From: Pseudomonas sp. GM50
Lineage (GTDB): Bacteria; Pseudomonadota; Gammaproteobacteria; Pseudomonadales; Pseudomonadaceae
Length of the DNA stretch: 64,000 bases
Direction: 5' to 3'
Assembly (NCBI RefSeq): GCF_000282375.1
Contig: NZ_AKJK01000061.1
Coordinates: 1 to 64,000 of the forward strand
Part shown: positions 55,107 to 63,318 of the stretch, one piece after another
Layout of the letters: the number at the start of each line of letters is the position of its first letter
How positions within the stretch are numbered: the first letter of the stretch is position 1
Translations under genes and position numbers: made by a program
Notes under the pieces: generated by a model
Database searches by the model: none
What the model saw: the letters and a program-made list of their open reading frames with translations, nothing else
Told to the model about the DNA's origin: nothing

Positions 55107-55687
55107 GGGGTTACGTCTCCAGAGAAAGTCAGTTCCAGGCGCCCGTCGGGGCCTGGGCGTTGCAGATTGGGGTCCGCCGGATCGATCGCATCGACCCGCA
55201 CGGTGACCCCGGTAAAGGACGACAAACCGTCCAGTTCACGCTCGTGCCAGCTCTCCGCCGGTTGACCCGGCAGATTGCGGCCGAGCTGGAATTCAGCAAA
55301 AAAGCGCAGGCGATACAGCACGCGACTGCTGTTGATCGAAACCAGTTCGCCGCCGTCGTACTCGATGGCTTCGTAGTCGCTGCCGGGTTTGAAACCCACC
55401 AGTGCGCGCCACAGCTCGGCGCGCAAGTTGTGCAATTGATCCAGCGCTGCCGCGGCGTCCGTGGTGTCGAGCACCAGGGTCACTTCGAAGCGGTCGCGGA
55501 TGGGTTGCAGCATCAGGTTTTGCGCGAGGCTCTTGCTCGCCACATCGGCAATCGGCACCACATAGGCGCAGGGTGTTTGCAGCGGGGTGTTGGCTTGCAG
55601 CGTGGCGAGATCGATGCCGGCGGCCACGCGATTGGCCAGGGTCGGGCATTGCTCACGCAGCTGCGTGAGGATCGGAGTGATCTTCAT
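55103..55687 (-). CDS. Mu gp37-like tail protein (DUF1834)
   Basis: This 194-residue protein, first gene of the Mu-like module, starts MKITPILTQLREQCPTLANR and has PCAYVVPIADVA and FEVTLVLDTTD, as in gp37/tail terminator-type proteins. The stop overlaps the DUF2635 start (ATGA). Confidence 0.85.
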   Translation of the reverse strand: MKITPILTQLREQCPTLANRVAAGIDLATLQANTPLQTPCAYVVPIADVASKSLAQNLMLQPIRDRFEVTLVLDTTDAAAALDQLHNLRAELWRALVGFKPGSDYEAIEYDGGELVSINSSRVLYRLRFFAEFQLGRNLPGQPAESWHERELDGLSSFTGVTVRVDAIDPADPNLQRPGPDGRLELTFSGDVTP

Positions 55688-55724
55688 GAGGGCGCTCCAG
55701 TTGTATGGAAGGTGCAGTCAGAAA

Positions 55725-55818
55725 CCTGTGGGAGCGAGCCTGCTCGCGATGGCGGTGGGTCAGGCAACATCGATGTTGAATGTGCTGCCGTCTTCGCGAG
55801 CAGGCTCGCTCCCACAGG
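55725..55818. repeat. REP inverted pair between the two tail modules
   Basis: CCTGTGGGAGCGAGCCTGCT and its inverted copy lie just downstream of gpD and upstream of gp37 in transcription order. Confidence 0.85.
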
Positions 55819-55856
55819 GGATCTCGGGTGTATGCAAGGGGTGTGCGGACACACTG

Positions 55857-55935
55857 GTCTGCTCGCGAAAGCGGTGGGTCAGTCAACATTGATGTTGGAT
55901 GTGCTGCAGCCTTCGCGAGCAAGCCCGCTCCCACA
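55857..55935. repeat. Partial REP pair between the two tail modules
   Basis: The right arm TTCGCGAGCAAGCCCGCTCC is complete; the left arm is truncated to CTGCTCGCGAAAGC. No gene is seen in 55688-55946. Confidence 0.75.
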
Positions 55936-55946
55936 GGGAGTTGGTG

Positions 55947-56963
55947 TCAGGTCTTGGCGTCCAGGCAGGTCGCCTCGATCGTGCAGCGATAGCTTTTTTC
56001 CCGGTCGCCGGTGGCGGTGACCTTGTCGATCGACCAGCGACCGCGCATGAAATCCGGCCAGGAGGGGTCCAGCAGCACGATCCCTTCAGCGGACAATCCC
56101 GGGTTGCCAGGGCATGCGATCGTCACCTTGAGTGCTTCACGCATCATCCGGCGCACCTCACCTTCGCCGGCGGCTCGGGCATCGTCTGCGCTCTGGTAAC
56201 GCTGGCGAAGGGTCTTGAACGGCGCGATGCCGCTCTCCTCGACACGCACTTTGCCGGCCGCCGCATCCCACCAACTGGTCTTGCAACCCTGGTATTTCGC
56301 CCGGGCGGTTTCATCCAGGACGGCGGAGATAAAGGCCTGATCGCCTGGGCGATTGTTGGTCGTCACCGACAGCTTTATGGTCGGCAGGACTTTGCCCGAT
56401 AACGACTTCGCCTGCCCTCGCCGAGCCAGCACATACAGCTCGTTGACCGGTTTAGCGACGGCGTCATGCAGGTAGGCCAGTCGCGTCAGAAAACCCATGT
56501 CGGTTTCGTTGGACTGATCGATGTGCCCGATTTTTATCAGCGACAGGTCCGGGGCCACACGAGGGGAAAAACCGTGCCTGGACGTCAACTGGCGAAACAG
56601 CGCACCCAAGGTCGTCGGGCCATGGCTGACCGACCGGCGCTGCTTGAATCCGGTCTGATCCGCCGCACTGAACGGCGCCGCCGTGGCCACCAGCGTCAGA
56701 CGCAGGGGAAACAGGGTCGGGGTGCGCCGGGTAATGACGAATTCGCCTTTATCCACCAGCCCCGACTCCAGATAACCGACCCGAAGACCGATTTTTCCGC
56801 CGAGACTCGGTAATCCTTCAAGCCCATCCAGACTGATCGTGAGCGTCAGTTGATCGGACTCGATCCCCGCCGCATCGATGTGCGTCCAACTGAGCAACCG
56901 TTCGTTGAGCAGCGCAGCGTTCGCGCCGTAAATTTCCACCGCAGGCGTGAAACCCAGTGACAT
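55947..56963 (-). CDS. P2 gpD-like baseplate hub (late control D family)
   Basis: This 338-residue protein starts GFTPAVEIYGANAALLNERL and has QLTLTISLDGLEGLPSLGG, GHIDQSNETDMGFLTRLAYLHDA and YRCTIEATC, as in phage P2 D and R-pyocin PA0628-type proteins. It forms the hub on which tube and spike assemble. Last gene of the P2-like module. Confidence 0.92.
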   Translation of the reverse strand: MSLGFTPAVEIYGANAALLNERLLSWTHIDAAGIESDQLTLTISLDGLEGLPSLGGKIGLRVGYLESGLVDKGEFVITRRTPTLFPLRLTLVATAAPFSAADQTGFKQRRSVSHGPTTLGALFRQLTSRHGFSPRVAPDLSLIKIGHIDQSNETDMGFLTRLAYLHDAVAKPVNELYVLARRGQAKSLSGKVLPTIKLSVTTNNRPGDQAFISAVLDETARAKYQGCKTSWWDAAAGKVRVEESGIAPFKTLRQRYQSADDARAAGEGEVRRMMREALKVTIACPGNPGLSAEGIVLLDPSWPDFMRGRWSIDKVTATGDREKSYRCTIEATCLDAKT

Positions 56964-56972
56964 GCTGCCTCC

Positions 56973-57185
56973 TTAATCCCAGGCCGAAACCGGTGTGGGT
57001 GCAACGGGTTTTGAATCCACGTCCGGCAGGGCAACCCACACTCCCGCCGGCAATACCGGCCCCCATTCGGCAAGCCCCGGATTGAGACGCCAGAGCGCTT
57101 GCTCGGCGGCATCGTCACAACGCTCAAGCTCGCGGTACAGCAACAGATTCACCGAATCACCGGCAATACTTCGAACCCTACGCAT
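56973..57185 (-). CDS. P2 gpX-like tail protein
   Basis: This 70-residue protein starts MRRVRSIAGDSVNLLLYREL with a LysM-like pattern and has VLPAGVWVALPD. It matches the P2 X tail protein. ATG at 57185 chosen; it starts just before the gpU stop on the transcript. Confidence 0.88.
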   Translation of the reverse strand: MRRVRSIAGDSVNLLLYRELERCDDAAEQALWRLNPGLAEWGPVLPAGVWVALPDVDSKPVAPTPVSAWD

Positions 57186-57564
57186 TGGCAAACTCCGTCA
57201 ATTCGATCACCCAGCCGACCACCATCGCGGTGCCGTCATCAATGACGTCACTTTGGGTTTCCGACACCTTGTTGATCTGCCACAGGCCCCAGTTGCGGCC
57301 GATACCGTCAACCAACGGCACAGGGATGCGCAGCGCCTGCAATGCACGCAACTCATCGAGCCGATCCATGGCGGTCGCGTACATCGACTTGCCCGTTATT
57401 GTCAGCCCTTGCAGGCCTTGGCCGATCTGACTGGATTTTGGTTTGCTGGTGAGAATGTCGATGCTCTTCCAGCCGCCATCCGAGGTGCGCACCAGACTGT
57501 GGTAGGCGAAGTTTCTGGACAGGCCGAAAATGAAACTGCCCAACGCCATTTGCTGACGCATCAT
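57178..57564 (-). CDS. P2 gpU-like tail protein
   Basis: This 128-residue tail-terminator-type protein has MALGSFIFGLSRNFAYHSLVR and ALRIPVPLVDGIGRNWGLWQI, typical of P2 U. It overlaps the tape-measure stop. Confidence 0.9.
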   Translation of the reverse strand: MMRQQMALGSFIFGLSRNFAYHSLVRTSDGGWKSIDILTSKPKSSQIGQGLQGLTITGKSMYATAMDRLDELRALQALRIPVPLVDGIGRNWGLWQINKVSETQSDVIDDGTAMVVGWVIELTEFANA

Positions 57565-59717
57565 GTACCTCCGTCGGTCAGGGCCGCGTCACTTCGCATG
57601 GCGAGTGAGTTGGGCATGGTCATCAATCCGAATTGGCCGGTAATCTGTTGTACAACCAGGTTCGCCAACTGACTGGCGCTGGCCTGATCCTGGCCATTGA
57701 TGTAGATGTTCGCGGTCATTGCATTCTGCTGACTGGTTGTTTGGGCGCTGGTCAGGTCTTTGCTGATCTGGTCTGGAGCGGCGAGCTTGTCAGCGGGTTT
57801 GGCGAGTTTTTCACCCAGCCATTCCCCTCCCCAACTACCCGCCATACCACCCAACAAGCCACCGATCACCCCACCGACTGCGGTGCCCAGAATAGGCACC
57901 ACGCTGCCGATCATGGCGCCGGCAGCAGCGCCGGCATAAGTACCGGCGAGCCCGCCACCGGCGGAGCCCAGCGCTCCGCCGACCGCTTTGTTATCACCCG
58001 CCCGCAGGCCTTTGACGACATCGTAACCAGCGCTGAGCAGCATCAGCGGCGCGACCCGTTTGGTGACTGCCGAGCCCATTCTGGCGGCACCCAGCAAGCG
58101 ACTCCCGGTCGACATACGCGGCAGCTTGGGAGCGCTTTTGGGGATGGGCTTGATCGCAGCTTTTGCAGGAGCAGTGCCTTTTTGGGCCCTGCCGCCTCGG
58201 GGTTGTTTCTTGCCCTTACGGCCGCGTTCCTTGGCATCAACTGTCAGATCCCCCGCTTCGGGAATAGGTCGTGCACCTGCCAGAGCCAGAAGTTTCGTCG
58301 CGGCAGCAGTGATGGCCGAGGCCATCGCCACCTTGATTTCAGCACCACGCGCCAACGCAATGGCCCCTGCGAGTACGAGCAATCCTGCGGTAGCTTTCGG
58401 TTGTGCTTCAGCGACCCCGCTCAAGCCATCGGCCAACGCGCCGAGCGATACCATCAAGCCGTCGGTCAACGGCGCCAAAGCATTGCCGCCCGCCGCGAAC
58501 ATCCGGTTTTTACTGGCATCCAACGCATTCCAGCGCCCTTGCGAGGTTTCTCCCAGCGCTTCGGCGGTTTGCGCTACCGAGCCCGTGAACTTCGGCAACG
58601 CGCCATCTTTGGTTCTTTCGGACACCAACAAAAGAGCCTTTTGGGCATCTTCCGGCTTCTTCAGCAGTTCAAGAATCCCCGCGTTATCGCCAAACAGTGT
58701 CTTGGTCAGCGACTGCTGTTCTTGCACTGGTTTGTTCTTCAGTGCTTCAAGCACCTGGTTAATCGTTCCGAGTGGGTCCGTACGCAGGCCATCGGCGACC
58801 ATCTCGGGATTGAATTTGGCGTCCAGTTCTGTCCAGGCCTTGCGCTGCTCCGGTGAAGCCGTATCGCCCTTCGCCAACCCCGAGGTGAAACTTTTCAAAG
58901 CCACACCGGCACCGGACTTGTCCGCTCCACTGTTCAAGAACGCCGCCGCGAGAGCCGCCACCTGTTCAGGCGTCAAGCCTGAAGCGATACCAACTTCGCC
59001 ACTCTGCTGCACTACAGAGCCGATATCGGCCGCTTTGACATTCAGGCCGCTGTTGCCGAGATGGTTGGTCGCATCCGCCAGGCTCAGGCTTTGTCCGCGA
59101 TCCAGCTTCATCGAGGTGCGCCAGCCCATCAGCATCTCGCTGGCGGCCTTGACGTCGAGATTGAACGCCGACGCCGTCACTGCGCTATCGCGGGTGAAGT
59201 TCAGCAGTTCGTCCTGCTTTTTAGCCGGGTCGAGCCCATCCCCGATCCCCGCCTTCGCCGCCGCCAACTCGACCTGGGCCAGTTGAACCGCTGTTGCCCC
59301 GCTCGGAGCAACCTGCTTGTCCGTGGCCATTTTTTGGTTGGCCTCCGACAGTTTCTGCAACTGGACATTGTCCAGTTTCAGCACCTGGTTGAGCTCTACC
59401 ATCGCCAGCTCAGTCGCCATCGCAGACTTGAGCAAATCCGGTGGCGCACGCTGATCAACCTCAGCCTTGAGCTTTGACTTTGGCTCATTGCCTGCCGCCG
59501 GCGCCGATGCATTCGCCTTGAGCAGCGACTGCTGCGACGACAGGGCAATGTTCAGCAACGCCAAGGTTTCACGCAGCTTTACCTGCTCCGACACCAGCAG
59601 ACGAATGTCGAGGCTGGCCGTGGTCAGTGCCAGGTTCAGCCCCGACGTTTCAGACGCGCTGCCGAGTTGCGGCAATTCGATGCTCGCACCGGACAGCGAA
59701 TACTTACTGTCTGCCAT
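57561..59717 (-). CDS. P2 gpT-like tape measure protein
   Basis: This 718-residue tape measure has a long coiled-coil N-terminus, a TP901-type core (LSLADATNHLGNSGLNVKAADIGSVV, LNSGADKSGAGVALKSF) and a glycine/alanine-rich hydrophobic C-terminal region (residues ~590-650, GGALGSAGGGLAGTYAGAAAG). It sets the length of the P2-like tail. Confidence 0.9.
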   Translation of the reverse strand: MADSKYSLSGASIELPQLGSASETSGLNLALTTASLDIRLLVSEQVKLRETLALLNIALSSQQSLLKANASAPAAGNEPKSKLKAEVDQRAPPDLLKSAMATELAMVELNQVLKLDNVQLQKLSEANQKMATDKQVAPSGATAVQLAQVELAAAKAGIGDGLDPAKKQDELLNFTRDSAVTASAFNLDVKAASEMLMGWRTSMKLDRGQSLSLADATNHLGNSGLNVKAADIGSVVQQSGEVGIASGLTPEQVAALAAAFLNSGADKSGAGVALKSFTSGLAKGDTASPEQRKAWTELDAKFNPEMVADGLRTDPLGTINQVLEALKNKPVQEQQSLTKTLFGDNAGILELLKKPEDAQKALLLVSERTKDGALPKFTGSVAQTAEALGETSQGRWNALDASKNRMFAAGGNALAPLTDGLMVSLGALADGLSGVAEAQPKATAGLLVLAGAIALARGAEIKVAMASAITAAATKLLALAGARPIPEAGDLTVDAKERGRKGKKQPRGGRAQKGTAPAKAAIKPIPKSAPKLPRMSTGSRLLGAARMGSAVTKRVAPLMLLSAGYDVVKGLRAGDNKAVGGALGSAGGGLAGTYAGAAAGAMIGSVVPILGTAVGGVIGGLLGGMAGSWGGEWLGEKLAKPADKLAAPDQISKDLTSAQTTSQQNAMTANIYINGQDQASASQLANLVVQQITGQFGLMTMPNSLAMRSDAALTDGGT

Positions 59718-59723
59718 CCCGCT

Positions 59724-60427
59724 CTACTCCTGTTTCACGCCAAGGCGAGTGATCGCGATGTCGTAACGGCGCAATGCCTTGCCGGCGTCCCACTCCAGAA
59801 TTTCCGCTTCACTTACTGAGTAAATGAGCGGCACTACATCGAGAATTACTTCGATGTCGCGCTCCGAAAGAAGTCCGCCGGTTTGTTTAAAAAATCGTCA
59901 ATGCGTACCTGAAGCTGTGTCCAGTCAGGCACGGTCAGCAGGTCCAGATCGGGAAGCATCAGACCGGTGCAATGGGCGGTGATGAACTCGGCGCGCTCCT
60001 TGGCCGTCTTGAGTTTTTTCATCGCCTTGGTGGCGCGCAGTACCGGCATTTCCAGGGTCAGCGAAGTCATGCTGCGTCCCGCTGCGCTGAGCGGTTGCAG
60101 CAGTTGCACTTGATCGGGGTCTACCGATTGTTCGCCCTGCGCTTGCTGTTCAAGAAAGTACGCAGCAGGGCGAGTCGACATCTCATGCACGTACTGCGCG
60201 ATGCTCACGTAGTCCGGGCGTTTGAGCTGGTCGAGCTCCTTGACCGACAACCCGGTGGCCAGCCTGGCCAGTTCGAAGAACTGATCGTCCTCATCATCGC
60301 CAGCACGGGCCAGGGCCTCTTTCTGCGCGGCGTAGAACAGTGGTTTGAGCTGAATCTGCTCGATTGTCGACTGATCGTCGGCGGTGATCGGCGACAACAA
60401 GACGTGAACAGGAGGCGTCCAGGACAT
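59724..60427 (-). CDS. Frameshift product of the P2-like tail assembly chaperone (E+E')
   Basis: A -1 shift at T-TTA-AAC joins the zero frame to an overlapping frame that has no start codon of its own and runs to TAG at 59724, six bases before the tape-measure gene. The fusion is about 234 residues; the extension ends ITRLGVKQE. It fills a gap that otherwise has no gene, exactly where P2 makes E+E' by the same mechanism. Confidence 0.78.
59846..60427 (-). CDS. P2 gpE-like tail assembly chaperone (zero frame)
   Basis: This 193-residue protein starts MSWTPPVHVLLSPITADDQS and has MKKLKTAKERAEFITAHCTGLMLPDLDLL, as in Pseudomonas R-tailocin E-type chaperones. The ATG at 60427 has AAGGAA upstream. 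Normal translation stops at 59846. Confidence 0.82.
   Translation of the reverse strand: MSWTPPVHVLLSPITADDQSTIEQIQLKPLFYAAQKEALARAGDDEDDQFFELARLATGLSVKELDQLKRPDYVSIAQYVHEMSTRPAAYFLEQQAQGEQSVDPDQVQLLQPLSAAGRSMTSLTLEMPVLRATKAMKKLKTAKERAEFITAHCTGLMLPDLDLLTVPDWTQLQVRIDDFLNKPADFFRSATSK
59885..59894 (-). promoter_or_regulatory. -1 ribosomal frameshift site TTTTTTAAAC
   Basis: On the minus strand the zero-frame codons are TTT-TTA-AAC. Both T-TTT-TTA and T-TTA-AAC fit X-XXY-YYZ; the latter is one of the most efficient known slippery heptamers. Confidence 0.78.
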
Positions 60428-60486
60428 GAAATGAATTCCTTGGTGAATCATGGAAGAGTGCTGTGCAGGGAACAGTTCGCCACAAT

Positions 60487-60581
60487 CCTTGTGGGAGCGA
60501 GCCTGCTCGCGATAGCGTCGGGACAGTCAACAATGATGTTGAATGTGATTCCCTCATCGCGAGCAGGCTCGCTCCCACAGG
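60487..60581. repeat. REP inverted pair between tube and E genes
   Basis: CCTTGTGGGAGCGAGCCTGC and its inverted copy fill the gap between FII and E in the P2-like module. Confidence 0.85.
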
Positions 60582-60605
60582 TTGTATGCCTTGCTGACCT
60601 TGGTG

Positions 60606-61112
60606 TTACGGCAGCAACACAGCCCGGCGGGCGTCGCCGAGAATGTCGACGCCGTTAAGCACGAACTTCTGAGTGCGTACGTCGATGTCGATCACCGGGA
60701 TGCCATTTTCCAGACGGTTGTAGGTGCGGCAGGACAGCTCGAGGGTGGTCTTGGGCTTCTCGTTCATTTTGAGAACGGCTTCCTCAAGGGATTTCAGCTT
60801 GCCGCCGACGGTGTGGTAGGTGAACCAGGTGTTGCCGTCCTGATCCTGTCCGGCTTCACGCACGTTCAGCAGAATGTCGTCGCCCAGTTTCACACCCAGG
60901 GCGAGCATGATTTCTGGACCAGAGCCTTGCAGAATCAGCTTGGAGGTCAGCGCCTTGCCGCTTTTGGCCATTTCCTCGCCGATGAAGCGACCGCCGACCA
61001 TGTTTTCCATCTCGAATTCGATCTTAGGCGGGGTGAATTCTTCCACAGTCGCCGACAACGGCAGGCCTTGCAGGGTGGCCGCGATGGCCTGTCTTACGCG
61101 GTTGGTAAACAT
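60606..61112 (-). CDS. P2 FII-like tail tube
   Basis: This 168-residue tube protein has LPLSATVEEFTPPKIEFEMEN, MVGGRFIGEEMAKSGKALTS and LELSCRTYNRLENGIPVIDID, typical of P2 FII and R-pyocin tube (PA0623). Its start overlaps the sheath stop. Confidence 0.93.
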   Translation of the reverse strand: MFTNRVRQAIAATLQGLPLSATVEEFTPPKIEFEMENMVGGRFIGEEMAKSGKALTSKLILQGSGPEIMLALGVKLGDDILLNVREAGQDQDGNTWFTYHTVGGKLKSLEEAVLKMNEKPKTTLELSCRTYNRLENGIPVIDIDVRTQKFVLNGVDILGDARRAVLLP

Positions 61113-62278
61113 TAGAGAACGTCCTCCAGGAACTGCTCGATGATTTCATCGCGGGCGTTGAGTTGATAAATCATGTGTTCGTTCGGCGCGTAGCGGCCGT
61201 AGTCGATGACCACGTACCAGGTACCGTTTTTGTACTTCTCGACGCTGTTCAATTCCGGGTGCAGGTACACGCTGCCCCCAGGGATGGTTTCGTCGGCGAC
61301 CAGGGTTTGCAGCCAATCGTTGATGCGCTTGACCTCCTGATCCATGAACGATTTGGTCAGGTTCTTGGCCATGGCCTTCTGACCGGCTTTCACCAGCTTG
61401 CGACTGATCGCATCTTCGAGGCCGACGTAGCTGATGAACTTGCCGGTGATGGAGCGGTTACCCAGCAGCGAGAAGCCGCCAAGGATGGTCCGGGCGTAGT
61501 AGCTGATACCGTAGCGGTTGAGCAGATCGCCTTCGGTGGAGGTGTCGAGGATGTTGTATTCCACGACACGCGAAACGTCTTCGGCGTAGGTCACCTGGTT
61601 GCCCGGGCTCTCCCATTGCTTGACTTTGGCGAGCGCAGCGATGGCCAGGCTCGAAGGCGCCAGGAAGACGTTTTTCTTCGCGGCCTTGGAGTAAACGGCC
61701 GGCATGTTGTGCACCACCAGGCAGCGGTCGAAACCGAGGTCCGCGCCGCCCAGTTCCTGGCTGTAAGTCACTTGATCGGCGACCGCGGCGTCCTTGCCGT
61801 CGAGTACTACCCGTGCCTTGATGCGCTTGCCGAACGAAGCAAACTCGCTGGCCACAGCCTTAGTGCCGGTGAAGCCCGGCGCGCCGATGATGGTCAGGTC
61901 TTCCGGGACACTGCCCAGCGCGGCCAGACCCAGTTTGCGACCGGTCAGAGGCTCAACACCGCCGATGACATTGTTCAGCGTGTCGGCCGGGGTCGCGCCC
62001 TCTTCGACGATGACCACGTAGACCGGCACCTTGACCACTTTGAGGATCTGGAACACCGCGTGGAACAGCGTGCCCGACTCGGTGCCGGTCGGATCCAGCA
62101 GTGCCTGGGTGGTGAAGCTGTTGATGCGGAACGGCGCATTGCGCGGAATCAGCAGATCCGCTTTCGGCGCTGTGCCGACCAGACCGATGACGTTGTCCCC
62201 CAGGCCACCCATGGCCTCGGGAGATTCAGTGGCATTGACGGTAATGCCATTGTGCTCGAAGTTCAAAACCTCAGCCAT
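61112..62278 (-). CDS. P2 FI-like contractile tail sheath
   Basis: This 388-residue sheath resembles P2 FI (396 residues) and R-pyocin PA0622. Recognised parts are NVIGLVGTAPKAD near the start, YYARTILGGFSLLGNRSITGKFISYVG and WLQTLVADETIPGG. It is much shorter than, and not clearly related in sequence to, the 498-residue Mu-type sheath, so the two particles are built separately. Confidence 0.94.
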   Translation of the reverse strand: MAEVLNFEHNGITVNATESPEAMGGLGDNVIGLVGTAPKADLLIPRNAPFRINSFTTQALLDPTGTESGTLFHAVFQILKVVKVPVYVVIVEEGATPADTLNNVIGGVEPLTGRKLGLAALGSVPEDLTIIGAPGFTGTKAVASEFASFGKRIKARVVLDGKDAAVADQVTYSQELGGADLGFDRCLVVHNMPAVYSKAAKKNVFLAPSSLAIAALAKVKQWESPGNQVTYAEDVSRVVEYNILDTSTEGDLLNRYGISYYARTILGGFSLLGNRSITGKFISYVGLEDAISRKLVKAGQKAMAKNLTKSFMDQEVKRINDWLQTLVADETIPGGSVYLHPELNSVEKYKNGTWYVVIDYGRYAPNEHMIYQLNARDEIIEQFLEDVL

Positions 62279-62280
62279 GG

Positions 62281-62490
62281 TTATTCAGCCTTCTTGGCAG
62301 CGGCCTTCAAGGCCTTGGTGGATGTAGAGGCCGATTCGGCGGCCTCGGTTTTTTTCAGCTCCAGACGACCAGCGCTGCGCAACGCACTGGCCTCCACATC
62401 GAGCAGGTCGAGTTCTTGGCCGACGCTCGACCAATGGCCACCCCCGGTGGGGAATGGGAGGAGCACGGTGTAGGTTTGGCGTAGTGCCAT
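62281..62490 (-). CDS. Small conserved protein upstream of the P2-type sheath
   Basis: This 69-residue protein starts MALRQTYTVLLPFPTGGGHW, with GGHWSSVGQELDLLDVEASAL, and ends in an alanine/lysine-rich tail. CTGGAGA precedes the ATG. It is two bases from the sheath start. Role unknown. Confidence 0.7.
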   Translation of the reverse strand: MALRQTYTVLLPFPTGGGHWSSVGQELDLLDVEASALRSAGRLELKKTEAAESASTSTKALKAAAKKAE

Positions 62491-62507
62491 TTGGGTTTCT
62501 CCAGATA

Positions 62508-62535
62508 CGAAAAAGCCCCTTTTGAGGAAGGGGCT
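62508..62535 (-). terminator. Intrinsic terminator upstream of the sheath cassette (second of two)
   Basis: On the minus strand AGCCCCTT and AAGGGGCT form an 8-bp stem followed by TTTTTCG. The next start codon is about 20 bases on. Confidence 0.75.
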
Positions 62536-62564
62536 GTCGGGTGTTGTGTGGTGTTTGGCGGATA

Positions 62565-62592
62565 AGAAAACGCCCCGGCGGTGCGGGGCGTT
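62565..62592 (-). terminator. Intrinsic terminator at the end of the fibre cassette (first of two)
   Basis: On the minus strand AACGCCCCG and CGGGGCGTT form a 9-bp stem followed by TTTC, touching the stop codon of the fibre assembly gene. Confidence 0.78.
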
Positions 62593-63292
62593 ATTCGGGA
62601 ACACTGAAGGTTTCCAGGGGGGGGTCGTCAAAGCCCTGCGCTACCAGCCAGGCAGCCGCCAAGGCATCGTTCGGGCTGGTCGGCCATTCACTATCCTGGG
62701 GTAGCTCACCAACGATATCGACACGATTCAGTTCAACGCCGTAGATTTTCCAGGACCTGAGATCCGCGATCTCGACTTCAGTGGCAATTTCCAGATCAAA
62801 CGCGTTCTGCAATGTGGCAATCATGTTTGCGCTGAACTGAGTCAACAGCAGTTTCTTCCTGGCGGCTTTCTTTTTCAGAGCCTCTGCATTCGCGGCTTCA
62901 TCAAAAGTCCATTTATCGTCCTGCCATTTATCGAACTCGGTTGCCGGGGCTTCGCGTGTATAGCTTTCGGGCAAATCGCCCAACATGTCCCAGACTTGCG
63001 CCTCACCCGTTTCGGTGCTGTAGACAGTCAACCCACGATAGTCCGCAACCAGTTTCCAACCGTCACCTGTAACCTTGACCGCGGTGTGTCCTGGCTCCGG
63101 CGTTGGCGGCTCACACTGATAAGCATGCGCGGGGATCAACCAAGTAAAAGGTTCCAAAGGACTGGGGTCCGCTAGCCCAGTGCCGATGAACTCACCGGTG
63201 GCGGGGTGCACATTGCAAATGGTCGGTGATGTGACCTCATCAGCGAGCCACCAGGACACCTCGCCTTTAACGGCCGTGCGTTCGTCTGACAT
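62591..63292 (-). CDS. P2-module tail fibre assembly protein
   Basis: This 233-residue protein has an N-terminal beta region (CNVHPATGEFIGTGLADPSPL; HAYQCEPPTPEPGH) and a C-terminal chaperone-type helix with KKLLLTQFSANMIATLQNAFDLE, LRSWKIYGVELNRVDI. It fits the phage tail-fibre assembly class. The ATG at 63292 has GGAG upstream. It follows the fibre gene by 26 bases. Confidence 0.82.
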   Translation of the reverse strand: MSDERTAVKGEVSWWLADEVTSPTICNVHPATGEFIGTGLADPSPLEPFTWLIPAHAYQCEPPTPEPGHTAVKVTGDGWKLVADYRGLTVYSTETGEAQVWDMLGDLPESYTREAPATEFDKWQDDKWTFDEAANAEALKKKAARKKLLLTQFSANMIATLQNAFDLEIATEVEIADLRSWKIYGVELNRVDIVGELPQDSEWPTSPNDALAAAWLVAQGFDDPPLETFSVPE

Positions 63293-63318
63293 TCTCAAAA
63301 ACTCCAATGTGGTTCTGA

